The notes below the pieces were generated by a model. It did not search any database. It was not told the DNA's origin and saw only the letters and a list, made by a program, of their open reading frames with translations. From CAUUCF01 sp963543695 (GTDB taxonomy: Bacteria > Pseudomonadota > Gammaproteobacteria > UBA9339): a stretch of DNA of 58,749 nt. The translations under genes were made by a program, and so were the position numbers. This document shows, one piece after another, positions 44,951 through 52,979 of the stretch (positions within the stretch are counted from its first letter, which is position 1; each line of letters opens with the position of its first letter). Location: positions 1 through 58,749 of the forward strand of contig CAUUCF010000005.1 in assembly GCA_963543695.1 (NCBI GenBank), written 5' to 3'.

Positions 44951-45804
44951 ACGTTATCACTCGCAGTTAAATAAGCCGTTGCAACAGCATTAGTTAAAGC
45001 ACGAATTTTTAAAATATAATTTTGACGTTCGCTCACCGAAATTACCCCTCGTGCATCTAATAAATTAAAGGAATGAGAAGCCTTTAAAACGTGTTCTAAA
45101 GCAGGTATAAACAACTGTTTTTCCAACAAATTTAAACAATTTTTTTCTAAATTCACAAAACTTTTCGTCAAATATTCTACGTCCGCTAATTGAAAATTAT
45201 AGATCGACATCTGTTTTTCATTTTCCTTAAATAAGTCTCCATAAGTAAGTTGATTATTTTGGTCCCAAATGACGTCGAACACGTTATCTTTGTTTTGTAA
45301 TAACATGACGATCCTTTCTAAACCGTAAGTAATTTCTCCACTCACCACGGAACATTTAATCCCCCCCATTTGTTGAAAAAAAGTAAACTGGCTAATTTCC
45401 ATTCCGTTTAGCCAAACTTCCCAACCAATTCCCCAAGCTCCTAAAGTAGGTGATTCCCAATTATCTTCCACAAACCGCAAGTCATGGACCGTAAAGTCTA
45501 AACCTAATTTTTCTAAAGAAGCAATATACAGTTCCTGAATTTCATCTGGAGACGGCTTTAAAACCACCTGAAATTGGTAATAATGTTGACATCGGTTAGG
45601 ATTCTCTCCATAACGACCATCCGTTGGACGTCGACAAGCTTGCGTATAAGCCGCCCTCCAAGGTTTTCTACCTAAAGAACGTAAACTAGTAGCAGGATGA
45701 AAAGTCCCTGCTCCTACTTCTAAATCGATAGGTTGTATAAGCGTACAACCGGCATTACGCCAAAACGCTTGTAATTCTAAAATTACACTTTGAAAATCTA
45801 ACAT
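44947..45804 (-). CDS. glyQ: Glycyl-tRNA synthetase alpha subunit
   Basis: Catalytic subunit of GlyRS. The 285-residue protein shows FWRNAGCTLIQPIDLEVGAGTFHPATSLRSLG near the start, ACRRPTDGRYGENPNRCQHYYQFQVVLKPSP, WESPTLGAWGIGWEVWLNGMEISQFTFFQQMGGI and RIVMLLQ, which are the class II motifs of this family. Overlap with glyS by 4 bases gives coordinated production of both subunits. Confidence 0.97.
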   Translation of the reverse strand: MLDFQSVILELQAFWRNAGCTLIQPIDLEVGAGTFHPATSLRSLGRKPWRAAYTQACRRPTDGRYGENPNRCQHYYQFQVVLKPSPDEIQELYIASLEKLGLDFTVHDLRFVEDNWESPTLGAWGIGWEVWLNGMEISQFTFFQQMGGIKCSVVSGEITYGLERIVMLLQNKDNVFDVIWDQNNQLTYGDLFKENEKQMSIYNFQLADVEYLTKSFVNLEKNCLNLLEKQLFIPALEHVLKASHSFNLLDARGVISVSERQNYILKIRALTNAVATAYLTASDNV

Positions 45805-45807
45805 AAA

Positions 45808-46716
45808 TTATTTAACCTTATCTAAACCTTCCTTGAGAGCTTGTTCTGACATATTTTTAATCAACTGTACCTTCTTATTTTGACGGTTAACTAAAATAAC
45901 TACTGGAGTACCTAAAAATTCCAATTGTTTTGCTAAGTAAAAATTTCTCTGAATCGCTTCGTTAATTAGCTTATGATTTTGATCTTTTAATAAACGTTTA
46001 CAATCTAAACCAGCTATTTGTTTAACCCGGTTGATCACTTGTTCTTTTTGATAATCGTGTAGCGTAGCTTGCCAAATGGTATCATATACTTCCGTTGCTT
46101 TATTTTGCCATTGAGCAGCTAAAATCAATTTAGACCAAAAAATCGATTCCCCACCTAAAAAAGGCCAATAGAACAATATATGTTGAATTTGTGGTTTGTC
46201 TGCCAAAAATTTCTGTATTACCGAATAACTATGTTTACAAGCAGCACATAAAGGTTGCGTAAATTCCACTAACACTAAATCTTGCTCTTGACGTACTTTA
46301 ATCGACCCTAAGTGTTTAGGATCTAACAACTGATTAAGGCATTGCGGAATTTTTTGTTCGGTACGTAATAACTGTTCTGCTTGTTCCTGTTCTTTTGCTT
46401 GTTCTAATAAAGCTTCTAGCTCTAATAAAATTTTAGGGTTTTTACGAAAATACCGTGTAATTATTTTTTCAATAGCTAACTCTTGTTCAGCTGTAAAAAC
46501 CACTTCGGTTGCATTGACCTTTTGTTGAGATAAGAAGTTAGTATTCAATCTATCTGATGGGATAACCATTTTACTTTTTTGACCACTGCTCGTTAGTTTT
46601 ACTAACCATTGGCATCCATAGGAACAATTATTTTGACTATTGGTAGTCCGTACCCAACAAACGGCTAACGAAATAACTCCTACTAGCAATAATGCTCCTA
46701 ACCAACGCTTACGCAT
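45808..46716 (-). CDS. DsbA/Com1-like thioredoxin-fold protein with a CAAC motif
   Basis: A 302-residue protein with an N-terminal signal anchor (WLGALLLVGVISLAVCWV), a helical region with Glu/Gln-rich LLELEALLEQAKEQEQAEQLL, and a DsbA-type thioredoxin domain from about residue 140. The redox motif is CAAC in FTQPLCAACKHSYSV near residue 155, and the cis-proline loop GTPVV is near residue 270. It resembles Com1-type proteins of Coxiella and Legionella, which are exported DsbA relatives, but the CAAC pair is unusual; most have C-[GP]-[HY]-C. It may act in disulphide formation or isomerisation in the periplasm. It sits between glyQ and the P-type ATPase. Confidence 0.75.
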   Translation of the reverse strand: MRKRWLGALLLVGVISLAVCWVRTTNSQNNCSYGCQWLVKLTSSGQKSKMVIPSDRLNTNFLSQQKVNATEVVFTAEQELAIEKIITRYFRKNPKILLELEALLEQAKEQEQAEQLLRTEQKIPQCLNQLLDPKHLGSIKVRQEQDLVLVEFTQPLCAACKHSYSVIQKFLADKPQIQHILFYWPFLGGESIFWSKLILAAQWQNKATEVYDTIWQATLHDYQKEQVINRVKQIAGLDCKRLLKDQNHKLINEAIQRNFYLAKQLEFLGTPVVILVNRQNKKVQLIKNMSEQALKEGLDKVK

Positions 46717-46726
46717 ACTTACTCTC

Positions 46727-49423
46727 TCATATCATTTCTTTAGGTTTTGTATAATATTCCCTCTTTAACTGTGGTAAAACCCATCCCACTTTCACTAACT
46801 CCGCCAAAATAAATATAATACAACATCCTGATAAAATATAAAGCCAATTTTTTATTGCTAAATGAGCCGTACTAAAAGTAGTTTGCATAAACGGTACGTA
46901 AGTAAAACTGATTTGAATAAACAACAAAACCAGTAATGCTCCAATCATCGCCGGATTTTCTTTAAAAATCTCCTTTTGTTGCATAAATTCGCCATACAGT
47001 TTACGACAATTTAATAGAAAAGCCGCTTCTCCAAAAATCAACATATTAACAGCGGCAGTACGCGCTACCGTTACATTAGCCGTAACTTGCATTTCATAAT
47101 AAAAAATACCGAACACGAAGCAGACTAATAATAAAGCGACAAAAATCATGTAAAGAATAATACAATTTTCAAAAATAGGACCATTAGTATCTCGCGGAGA
47201 TCTTGCCATAAGATTAGTCTCACTTTTTTCAAAACCCAAAGTTAAAGATAACGTAATCGAAGTAACCATATTAACCCACAAAATTTGTACTGCGGTAATA
47301 GGTAACGTAGTTCCGAACAAAACAGCAAAAACAATGACTAGTGCTTCCGCCGCATTTGTTGGTAAAATGTGTAAAATCATTTTTTTTACGTTATCAAAAA
47401 CTACTCTTCCAGCCTTAATCGCTCCCACAATCGTTGCAAAATTATCGTCGGCTAAAACAATTTCACTCGCTTCTTTGGCGATATCTGCCCCTTTCTGTCC
47501 CATAGCAACCCCAATGTTTGCTTTGCTTAAAGCAGGGGCATCGTTTGCTCCATCTCCCGTCATTGCAACGATTTCTTTTTGTTGCTGTAAGATTTCTACC
47601 AATTTTAACTTATGCCGCGGTGAGGTACGAGCAAATACGTTGATCTCCGCTACTTTTTGTGCTAATTGGTCATCCGTCAACTGGTCAATTTCAGTACCAG
47701 TTAATACTCCCGCTTCGCAATTAATCCCTACTTGCTCTGCAATAGTAACCGCCGTAACAGCGTAATCCCCGGTAATCATCTTGACTTCGATGTTAGCTTG
47801 ATGACACGCTTTGATAGCTTCAATTACTTCCGTACGAGGTGGGTCAATTAAAGCTAATAGGCCCACCAAAACAAACCCGTTTTCTAAAGCATCAAAAGAC
47901 AAAGTATCTCGTTCCGTCGGTTTATATGCAATTGCCAGCAACCGGTAACCTTGTTTTGCTAAATGATCGATCTGATTAAACCAATATTCTGATTGAATTC
48001 CTTGTGGTTGGCCATTTTTTAATTCTAAAGAACAAGTCGATAAAATTTTCTCGGGAGCTCCTTTCATGAAAATAAAAGTTTGTCCGTTATGGTCACTATG
48101 CAAAGAAGCCATTAATTTATGTTCAGATTCATAAGGGATAATATTTTTCTGTGGATATTTTTTTTGCAACAAATCCAAATCTAACTTAACCGTTTCAGCT
48201 AATCTTAAAATAGCGAGGTCAATTGCGTTCCCAGTATTTAGCTCGTGATCGACTTTATATTTACTAATCAGATCGTTACATAAAAGCCCCTGTTCAACGA
48301 TCGATCTTAATGCTGAATTTTGTTCTAAACTAACACTTTTCCCGTTAACGCTCAAAGTACCTTCGTTTAATTCTATCACTTCTTCAGAAGTAATAATTTT
48401 ACAGATTGTCTGTATATTTTGAGTTAAAGTTCCCGTTTTATCAGTACAAATTACCGTCACTGCTCCCATCGTCTCGACTGCAGGTAATTTACGTACAATT
48501 GCTTTAGCCTTCGCCATTTGCTGTACACCTAGAGCTAAAATAATCGTTAAAGTAGGAGGTAGGCCTTCAGGAATAGCTGCTACAGCTAAACCAACGGCTG
48601 CTAAAAATATTTCGTTAATATTTTGACGCCACAAAATAATTCCAAACAAAAAAGTCACGCTTGCTAACAAAATAATCAAAATCGTTAACCATTTAGAAAA
48701 TTTCGTTAACTGTTGGGTTAAAGGAGTAACCGTCTCAGGAATATTTTTCAACATCGTATTAATTTTACCTAATTCAGTTCTTTCCCCAACTGCAACTACG
48801 ATTCCTTTGCCTCGTCCGGAAATAATTTCGGTACCGCTATAAGCCATATTAATACGATCTCCTAACGGAGCCATTTTGGCTACTAAACTTGTCTCTTTAT
48901 TGATACTGTTAGATTCCCCCGTTAAAATTGCTTCCCGAATCTTTAAATAATTAGTTTCTACTAAACGCAAATCTGCTGGAACAATACTCCCGCTTTTTAA
49001 TAAAACAATATCCCCTATCACTAGTTCTCTAGCGCGGACGACCAAATTTTTCCCTCCTCTAATCACTTCGGCAGTAGGAGCTAACATCGTTTTAATCGCA
49101 TCAATCTCTTTTTCTGCTTTTTTTTCTTGCATCGTCCCAAAAATAGCATTAATAAACACTACACCAATAATCACCAGGGTATCGACCATCTCTCCTAAAC
49201 AAAAAGTAATGATCGCCGAAATTAACAAGACGTAAATTAGAACGTTACGAAATTGGTTAATAAAAGTGACTAACCAAGAATTTTTCTCTACTCCTTTTAA
49301 TTCGTTAAAACCGTCCCGTTGTTGTCTTTCATCAATAGCTCTCTGACTTAAACCTTCTTCTACGTCCGTGTCGACTACCGTTGTAACCGTTTCAATCGTT
49401 AATTCATGCCAATTATCAATCAT
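46727..49423 (-). CDS. Cation-transporting P-type ATPase (P2-like, ion unknown)
   Basis: An 898-residue ion pump. It has the N-terminal cation-ATPase domain, the A-domain LTGES near residue 168, PEGLP in the fourth helix (AVAAIPEGLPPTLTIILALGV) near residue 285, the phosphorylation site DKTGTLT near residue 325, KGAPE in the nucleotide-binding domain, and TGDGANDAPAL near residue 625, followed by six C-terminal helices. The plan is that of calcium- or sodium-type pumps. In the sixth helix, where SERCA has NxxTD, it reads NMVTS, so the acidic ligand is absent and calcium transport is uncertain. It overlaps folD by 8 bases. Confidence 0.9.
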   Translation of the reverse strand: MIDNWHELTIETVTTVVDTDVEEGLSQRAIDERQQRDGFNELKGVEKNSWLVTFINQFRNVLIYVLLISAIITFCLGEMVDTLVIIGVVFINAIFGTMQEKKAEKEIDAIKTMLAPTAEVIRGGKNLVVRARELVIGDIVLLKSGSIVPADLRLVETNYLKIREAILTGESNSINKETSLVAKMAPLGDRINMAYSGTEIISGRGKGIVVAVGERTELGKINTMLKNIPETVTPLTQQLTKFSKWLTILIILLASVTFLFGIILWRQNINEIFLAAVGLAVAAIPEGLPPTLTIILALGVQQMAKAKAIVRKLPAVETMGAVTVICTDKTGTLTQNIQTICKIITSEEVIELNEGTLSVNGKSVSLEQNSALRSIVEQGLLCNDLISKYKVDHELNTGNAIDLAILRLAETVKLDLDLLQKKYPQKNIIPYESEHKLMASLHSDHNGQTFIFMKGAPEKILSTCSLELKNGQPQGIQSEYWFNQIDHLAKQGYRLLAIAYKPTERDTLSFDALENGFVLVGLLALIDPPRTEVIEAIKACHQANIEVKMITGDYAVTAVTIAEQVGINCEAGVLTGTEIDQLTDDQLAQKVAEINVFARTSPRHKLKLVEILQQQKEIVAMTGDGANDAPALSKANIGVAMGQKGADIAKEASEIVLADDNFATIVGAIKAGRVVFDNVKKMILHILPTNAAEALVIVFAVLFGTTLPITAVQILWVNMVTSITLSLTLGFEKSETNLMARSPRDTNGPIFENCIILYMIFVALLLVCFVFGIFYYEMQVTANVTVARTAAVNMLIFGEAAFLLNCRKLYGEFMQQKEIFKENPAMIGALLVLLFIQISFTYVPFMQTTFSTAHLAIKNWLYILSGCCIIFILAELVKVGWVLPQLKREYYTKPKEMI

Positions 49424-50288
49424 AATCCCTCATATGTTCTAAATAGGCTTTCCAAGTATTCTCCATTAAGACCGCTACCGTCATCGGCCCTACTCCTCCA
49501 GGTACTGGAGTAATCCATGCTGCACGCTCGCTAGCCGTTTTAAAATCTACATCTCCTACTAAACTTTGATCGGGTAACCGATTCATACCCACGTCAATTA
49601 CGATGCAGTTTGCTTTTAACCATTCCCCTTTAATTAAACACGGTTGTCCTGTAGCACTAATCACTAAATCTGCTATTTTTAACAGATCTACCAAATTATT
49701 GGTGGCTTTTTGAGCTACCAATACGGTCATTTCGGCATTAATTAAAAACATCGCCATCGGCTTACCCACGATATTAGATGCACCGATGATTAAAGCCACT
49801 TTCCCTTTTAAATTTACCGGAATCGTCGCTAATAAGTACATGATTCCTTGCGGAGTACAAGAAAATAACCCTGCTTGATTATTAAGGGACAATTTACCAA
49901 CGTTTTGCGGATGAAAACCATCTACATCTTTATCCACTCTAATCGCTTCTAAAATTCGATTCGTTAATAAATGTTTAGGTAACGGTAACTGCACTAAAAT
50001 GCCATCTACCTTTTCTTCGTCGTTTAACCGTTGAATTAACGCGAGCAACTGTTCATTCGTCATCTTAGCGTCAAAAACGTAACTACGAGTTAAAATGCCT
50101 AGTTCTTGACAAGTCAGATGTTTTTTTTGCACGTAGAGTTTGGAAGCCGGATGATCCCCTATTAAAATCGTTACTAAACAAGGAGGGCGTTTACCTACAT
50201 TACTACGACAATAAACGTTAATTTCCTCTTTTAAAGCAGCTAACCGTTGTGTTGCTAATAGTTTACCGTCTAATAATTTAGCTACCAT
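49416..50288 (-). CDS. folD: Methylenetetrahydrofolate dehydrogenase/cyclohydrolase FolD
   Basis: Interconverts one-carbon forms of tetrahydrofolate. The 290-residue protein has PPCLVTILIGDHPASKLYVQKKHLTCQELGI near residue 37 with the catalytic Lys, DGILVQLPLPKHL, DKDVDGFHPQNVGKL, the NAD(P)-binding IIGASNIVGKPMA and the C-terminal TPVPGGVGPMTVAVLMENT. All are hallmark blocks. It overlaps the P-type ATPase and rpe genes. Confidence 0.97.
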   Translation of the reverse strand: MVAKLLDGKLLATQRLAALKEEINVYCRSNVGKRPPCLVTILIGDHPASKLYVQKKHLTCQELGILTRSYVFDAKMTNEQLLALIQRLNDEEKVDGILVQLPLPKHLLTNRILEAIRVDKDVDGFHPQNVGKLSLNNQAGLFSCTPQGIMYLLATIPVNLKGKVALIIGASNIVGKPMAMFLINAEMTVLVAQKATNNLVDLLKIADLVISATGQPCLIKGEWLKANCIVIDVGMNRLPDQSLVGDVDFKTASERAAWITPVPGGVGPMTVAVLMENTWKAYLEHMRDYD

Positions 50289-50919
50289 ATTGCAAATCTC
50301 GAATTACTAACGAATAATCTTCGCTATTAAAAATCGTAGAACCCACCACTAACACATCCGTTCCTAACGCAATTAGTTTTGCCGCATTTGCTCGATTAAT
50401 TCCCCCATCGACACTGGTTAGACCGCTAAAAGAATAGTTTTGCAATTCCTTTAATTTTAAATAAACGTTCGGTAAAAATGGTTGTCCCCCAAAACCAGGA
50501 TTAACACTCATAAACAATAATAAATCTATCTGCTCAGCTAAATAACGTATTAATGAAAAATCGCTCCCAGGATTAAAAGCCAATCCTGCTCGACATTGAT
50601 ACTGGTGAATCAAACTTAAACTTCGTTGCAAATGGATCGCAGCATCATGATGAATCGTAATATAATCCGCTCCTGCTTCAGCGCACGCTACAATTAAAGG
50701 ATCGACTGGGGTTGCCATTAAATGCACGTCTAAAATCAACCTTGGAAAAAGTTGCTTAATGCGCCGACACACCCCTGGCCCAAAAGACAAATTAGGCACG
50801 TAATGGTTATCCATTATATCTAAGTGAAGCCATTCAACGCCTGCGTCTATCAGCGTTTCTATTTCTTGCTTTAAATTCAGAAAGTCTGCCGCTAAAAGAG
50901 AAGGAGCAATTTTGACCAT
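50278..50919 (-). CDS. rpe: Ribulose-phosphate 3-epimerase
   Basis: Epimerises ribulose-5-phosphate to xylulose-5-phosphate, next to the step of RpiA in this window. From the ATG at 50919 the 213-residue product starts VKIAPSLLAADFLNLKQEIE and contains WLHLDIMDNHYVPNLSFGP, DVHLMATPVDP, TIHHDA, LLFMSVNPGFGGQ and SVDGGINRANA, the TIM-barrel metal and phosphate motifs. The TTG at 50928 that gives a longer frame is unlikely. Overlaps folD by 11 bases. Confidence 0.95.
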   Translation of the reverse strand: MVKIAPSLLAADFLNLKQEIETLIDAGVEWLHLDIMDNHYVPNLSFGPGVCRRIKQLFPRLILDVHLMATPVDPLIVACAEAGADYITIHHDAAIHLQRSLSLIHQYQCRAGLAFNPGSDFSLIRYLAEQIDLLLFMSVNPGFGGQPFLPNVYLKLKELQNYSFSGLTSVDGGINRANAAKLIALGTDVLVVGSTIFNSEDYSLVIRDLQYGS

Positions 50920-50973
50920 ATTTACCAATACCGTTTAACTTTAATCAAGTTAATCTAGTTTAGGCTATTTTTC

Positions 50974-51000
50974 AAGGGCTAAATTTAAATTTGGCCCCTT
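50974..51000. repeat. Inverted repeat between rpe and the small-peptide genes
   Basis: A near-symmetric sequence (GGGC, one mismatch, AAATTT, AAATTT, GCCC on the minus strand) lies about 80 bases after the peptide genes and 55 bases before rpe. It may be the end signal of the peptide transcript or an operator of rpe; it lacks a clear T-run. Confidence 0.35.
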
Positions 51001-51080
51001 ACTGAAAAATATTCACAAAATCTCTACTTCTAACGGCAACCACACAAATTTTGACTAATTTCAAATTATTAAGGATAATA

Positions 51081-51395
51081 TTAACTTATGAATCGCCGCC
51101 CAATTTTTACCACAAATTCACCTAATCTTATCCCGAATCCAAATCCTAAAATTATCCCCAATCCTAGCGCCGGAGAATAAAAGATACTACTTTCGTCATA
51201 AAAAGCAGGACATTCGCAATATACGATTTCACTTTGATTCTGCAGGTTAAGTGTACCATGCATACGATTAATTTCTACGTGCTCAGCACAAAATCTCCAT
51301 CCTTGTGAAATAGTGAGATTACCAACGTCTTGAATAACGATATTATTAAAACCACCAATCACCCATTGTCTTTCGTTTCCATTGATTAACTTCAT
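51081..51395 (-). CDS. Small protein with a double-glycine-type leader (peptide B)
   Basis: A 104-residue protein not matched to a known family. It starts MKLINGNERQWVIGG: Glu at -8, Val at -4 and Gly-Gly at -2/-1 relative to the leader end, the spacing used by peptides cut and exported by C39-peptidase ABC transporters. After the leader comes a stretch with one Cys, then VEINRMHGTLNL, then YCECP, and a Gly-rich hydrophobic helix (SPALGLGIILGFGFGIRLG) near residue 73, as seen in membrane-active bacteriocins. The ATG has AGGGG at good spacing. The 56-residue gene 51 bases upstream has a similar leader and a shared C...V.IN.M pattern, so the two look related. No C39 transporter is in the window. 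An ordinary small membrane protein is the main alternative. Confidence 0.55.
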   Translation of the reverse strand: MKLINGNERQWVIGGFNNIVIQDVGNLTISQGWRFCAEHVEINRMHGTLNLQNQSEIVYCECPAFYDESSIFYSPALGLGIILGFGFGIRLGEFVVKIGRRFIS

Positions 51396-51446
51396 TATCT
51401 TACCCCTAAAGAATTACTCTAAGGAAAAAGCCACATACCATTCCCG

Positions 51447-51617
51447 CTATACGTCATCTACACTCATACTTTCTTGCCTCAACGAATAAGTCATATTATT
51501 AATAAATACTGTATTATTTCGATCACAATTCACGGAAACATTATACGACTGGCTGCCTATAGCCCCTGTAACATAAGTAGTTTCCTGATTAGATAATACT
51601 CTCAAACTATTTTTCAT
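51447..51617 (-). CDS. 56-residue peptide with a double-glycine-type leader (peptide A)
   Basis: A short frame with ATG at 51617, preceded by AAAGGTTAG, and a TAG stop at 51447. Its start MKNSLRVLSNQETTYVTGA fits the leader LSxxExxxVxG(G/A/S): Leu at -12, Ser -11, Glu -8, Val -4, Gly -2, Ala -1. The predicted mature part of 37 residues begins IGSQSYNVSVNC, has one Cys, a VFINNM stretch, and ends in VDDV. The VFINNM piece resembles VEINRM in peptide B, with a Cys before it in both. Leader type and tandem layout suggest an exported peptide pair (bacteriocin-like or signalling), but no function is shown. Confidence 0.5.
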   Translation of the reverse strand: MKNSLRVLSNQETTYVTGAIGSQSYNVSVNCDRNNTVFINNMTYSLRQESMSVDDV

Positions 51618-51647
51618 GAACTAACCTTTTTAGACCTAAAACGTATG

Positions 51648-51671
51648 TTTTTACTTTAAGCACAGTAAAAA
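51648..51671 (-). promoter_or_regulatory. Hairpin upstream of the peptide genes
   Basis: A perfect 8-pair stem (51648-51655 with 51664-51671) with an 8-base loop lies about 30 bases upstream of the peptide A start and 50 bases after the waaA stop. It could end the waaA transcript or control the peptides. No strong promoter boxes were found by eye in this gap. Confidence 0.4.
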
Positions 51672-51721
51672 TAAATGGATAAATCTTAAAAGAAATTAAT
51701 TTCCAATATTTATTAAGTATT

Positions 51722-52966
51722 TTACAAGTTTAATGCTTGTAGAGTAGTTTCTACTGCGCCTCGATATTTTTGCAATACTCGTTCTCCCTGTAAGGATAAA
51801 GAAATTCGTGCTTGTTTATTTTCTATTAATAAAGATACTTGTCTGGTTAAATCTTCACTATTTTGAACGATCAAAAGCGCTTGATGATCAAGTAATTGTT
51901 GGCTAATTTCTTGACAATTTTGTAAATAAGGCCCAGCTAAAACGGGCAGTTTAAAAAAAAGCGGTTCTAATAAATTATGCCCGCCAACTGGCACCAAACT
52001 CCCTCCTACTAAAGCAAAATGACTCACTCCATAAAATACTAACAACTGCCCTAAAACATCTCCTATTAAGACTTCTGTGTCTAAAGATAAGCTAATTTTC
52101 AAATCTAAATTAGAAAATTTTTCGGTTTTAAAACTCTGCCTTGCTAAATCGTATACCGTTTTAAAACGCTCTGGATGCCTAGGTACTAGAAACAACAACA
52201 AATGATGATAACGGCGGCGCAATTCACGAAAACTACGTAAAATTAACGCTTCTTCTTTTTCGTGGGTACTAGCAGCAATAAATATGGTCCTATCGATAAA
52301 TATTTTTTTTAATCGTTCTACTTGTTTTTTTACCGCAAAACTAATCTGCAGATCAAATTTCAAATTACCCGATAAAACTATTTTTGTTTCATCAACACCC
52401 AAAAACAAAAAACGTTTTTGGTCCCTAGCACTTTGCACAATAATTTTTGTAAAATCCTTAAAAAGTGGAACGAACATCGCTTGCCATTGCCGATATCGTT
52501 TAACACTGCGTTCACTTAAGCGAGCATTTACTAAAAATAAAGGAATTTTACTACGTACCACCTCACGAATTAAATTTGGCCATATTTCAGTTTCAACTAT
52601 AATACCCAAACGAGGGTTAAACTGCCGTAAAAACCGCCGTATATTCCATCGCACATCCAAAGGAACCCAAACAACTTGCGCTTGAGGAAATAAACGTTGT
52701 GCTTGTCGTTTTCCGGCCGGTGTAAAACAAGTAATTAAAAGAGGTTCATTAAACCGTTTCAATAATGGAGTTGCCGCCATTAATTCCCCTAACGATGATA
52801 CATGCACCCAAATACTATGCCGAACTGGATGAAAATTCTTAGGATAAATAGCTAACCGCTCCAATAACTTGGAACGATATTCAGGATCTTTAAAATAAGC
52901 GCTAACGTAAAAAAATAAGCACAAAAGGGGACTCAATAACGTCATTCCGACGTTATAAAGGTTCAT
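51722..52966 (-). CDS. waaA: 3-deoxy-D-manno-octulosonic acid transferase WaaA (KdtA)
   Basis: Adds Kdo to lipid IV(A), completing the inner core of LPS. From the ATG at 52966 the 414-residue protein has a membrane anchor at the start (LYNVGMTLLSPLLCLFFYVSA), an N-terminal Rossmann-like domain with SIWVHVSSLGELMAATPLL, NARLSERSVKRYRQ, and a C-terminal GT-B domain with FIAASTHEKEEALIL near residue 230 and VGGSLVPVGGHNLLEPLFFKLPVLAGP near residue 325. The frame opens earlier, at a GTG at 52990, inside glnS. Together with lpxA and lpxD it shows lipid A-Kdo synthesis is retained, even though lpxB is not nearby. Confidence 0.93.
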   Translation of the reverse strand: MNLYNVGMTLLSPLLCLFFYVSAYFKDPEYRSKLLERLAIYPKNFHPVRHSIWVHVSSLGELMAATPLLKRFNEPLLITCFTPAGKRQAQRLFPQAQVVWVPLDVRWNIRRFLRQFNPRLGIIVETEIWPNLIREVVRSKIPLFLVNARLSERSVKRYRQWQAMFVPLFKDFTKIIVQSARDQKRFLFLGVDETKIVLSGNLKFDLQISFAVKKQVERLKKIFIDRTIFIAASTHEKEEALILRSFRELRRRYHHLLLFLVPRHPERFKTVYDLARQSFKTEKFSNLDLKISLSLDTEVLIGDVLGQLLVFYGVSHFALVGGSLVPVGGHNLLEPLFFKLPVLAGPYLQNCQEISQQLLDHQALLIVQNSEDLTRQVSLLIENKQARISLSLQGERVLQKYRGAVETTLQALNL

Positions 52967-52979
52967 TAATATTTGATGG

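Noticed and set aside
50919..50928. A longer rpe start (TTG at 50928)
   Set aside because: The ATG at 50919 gives the canonical VKIAPSLLAADF start.
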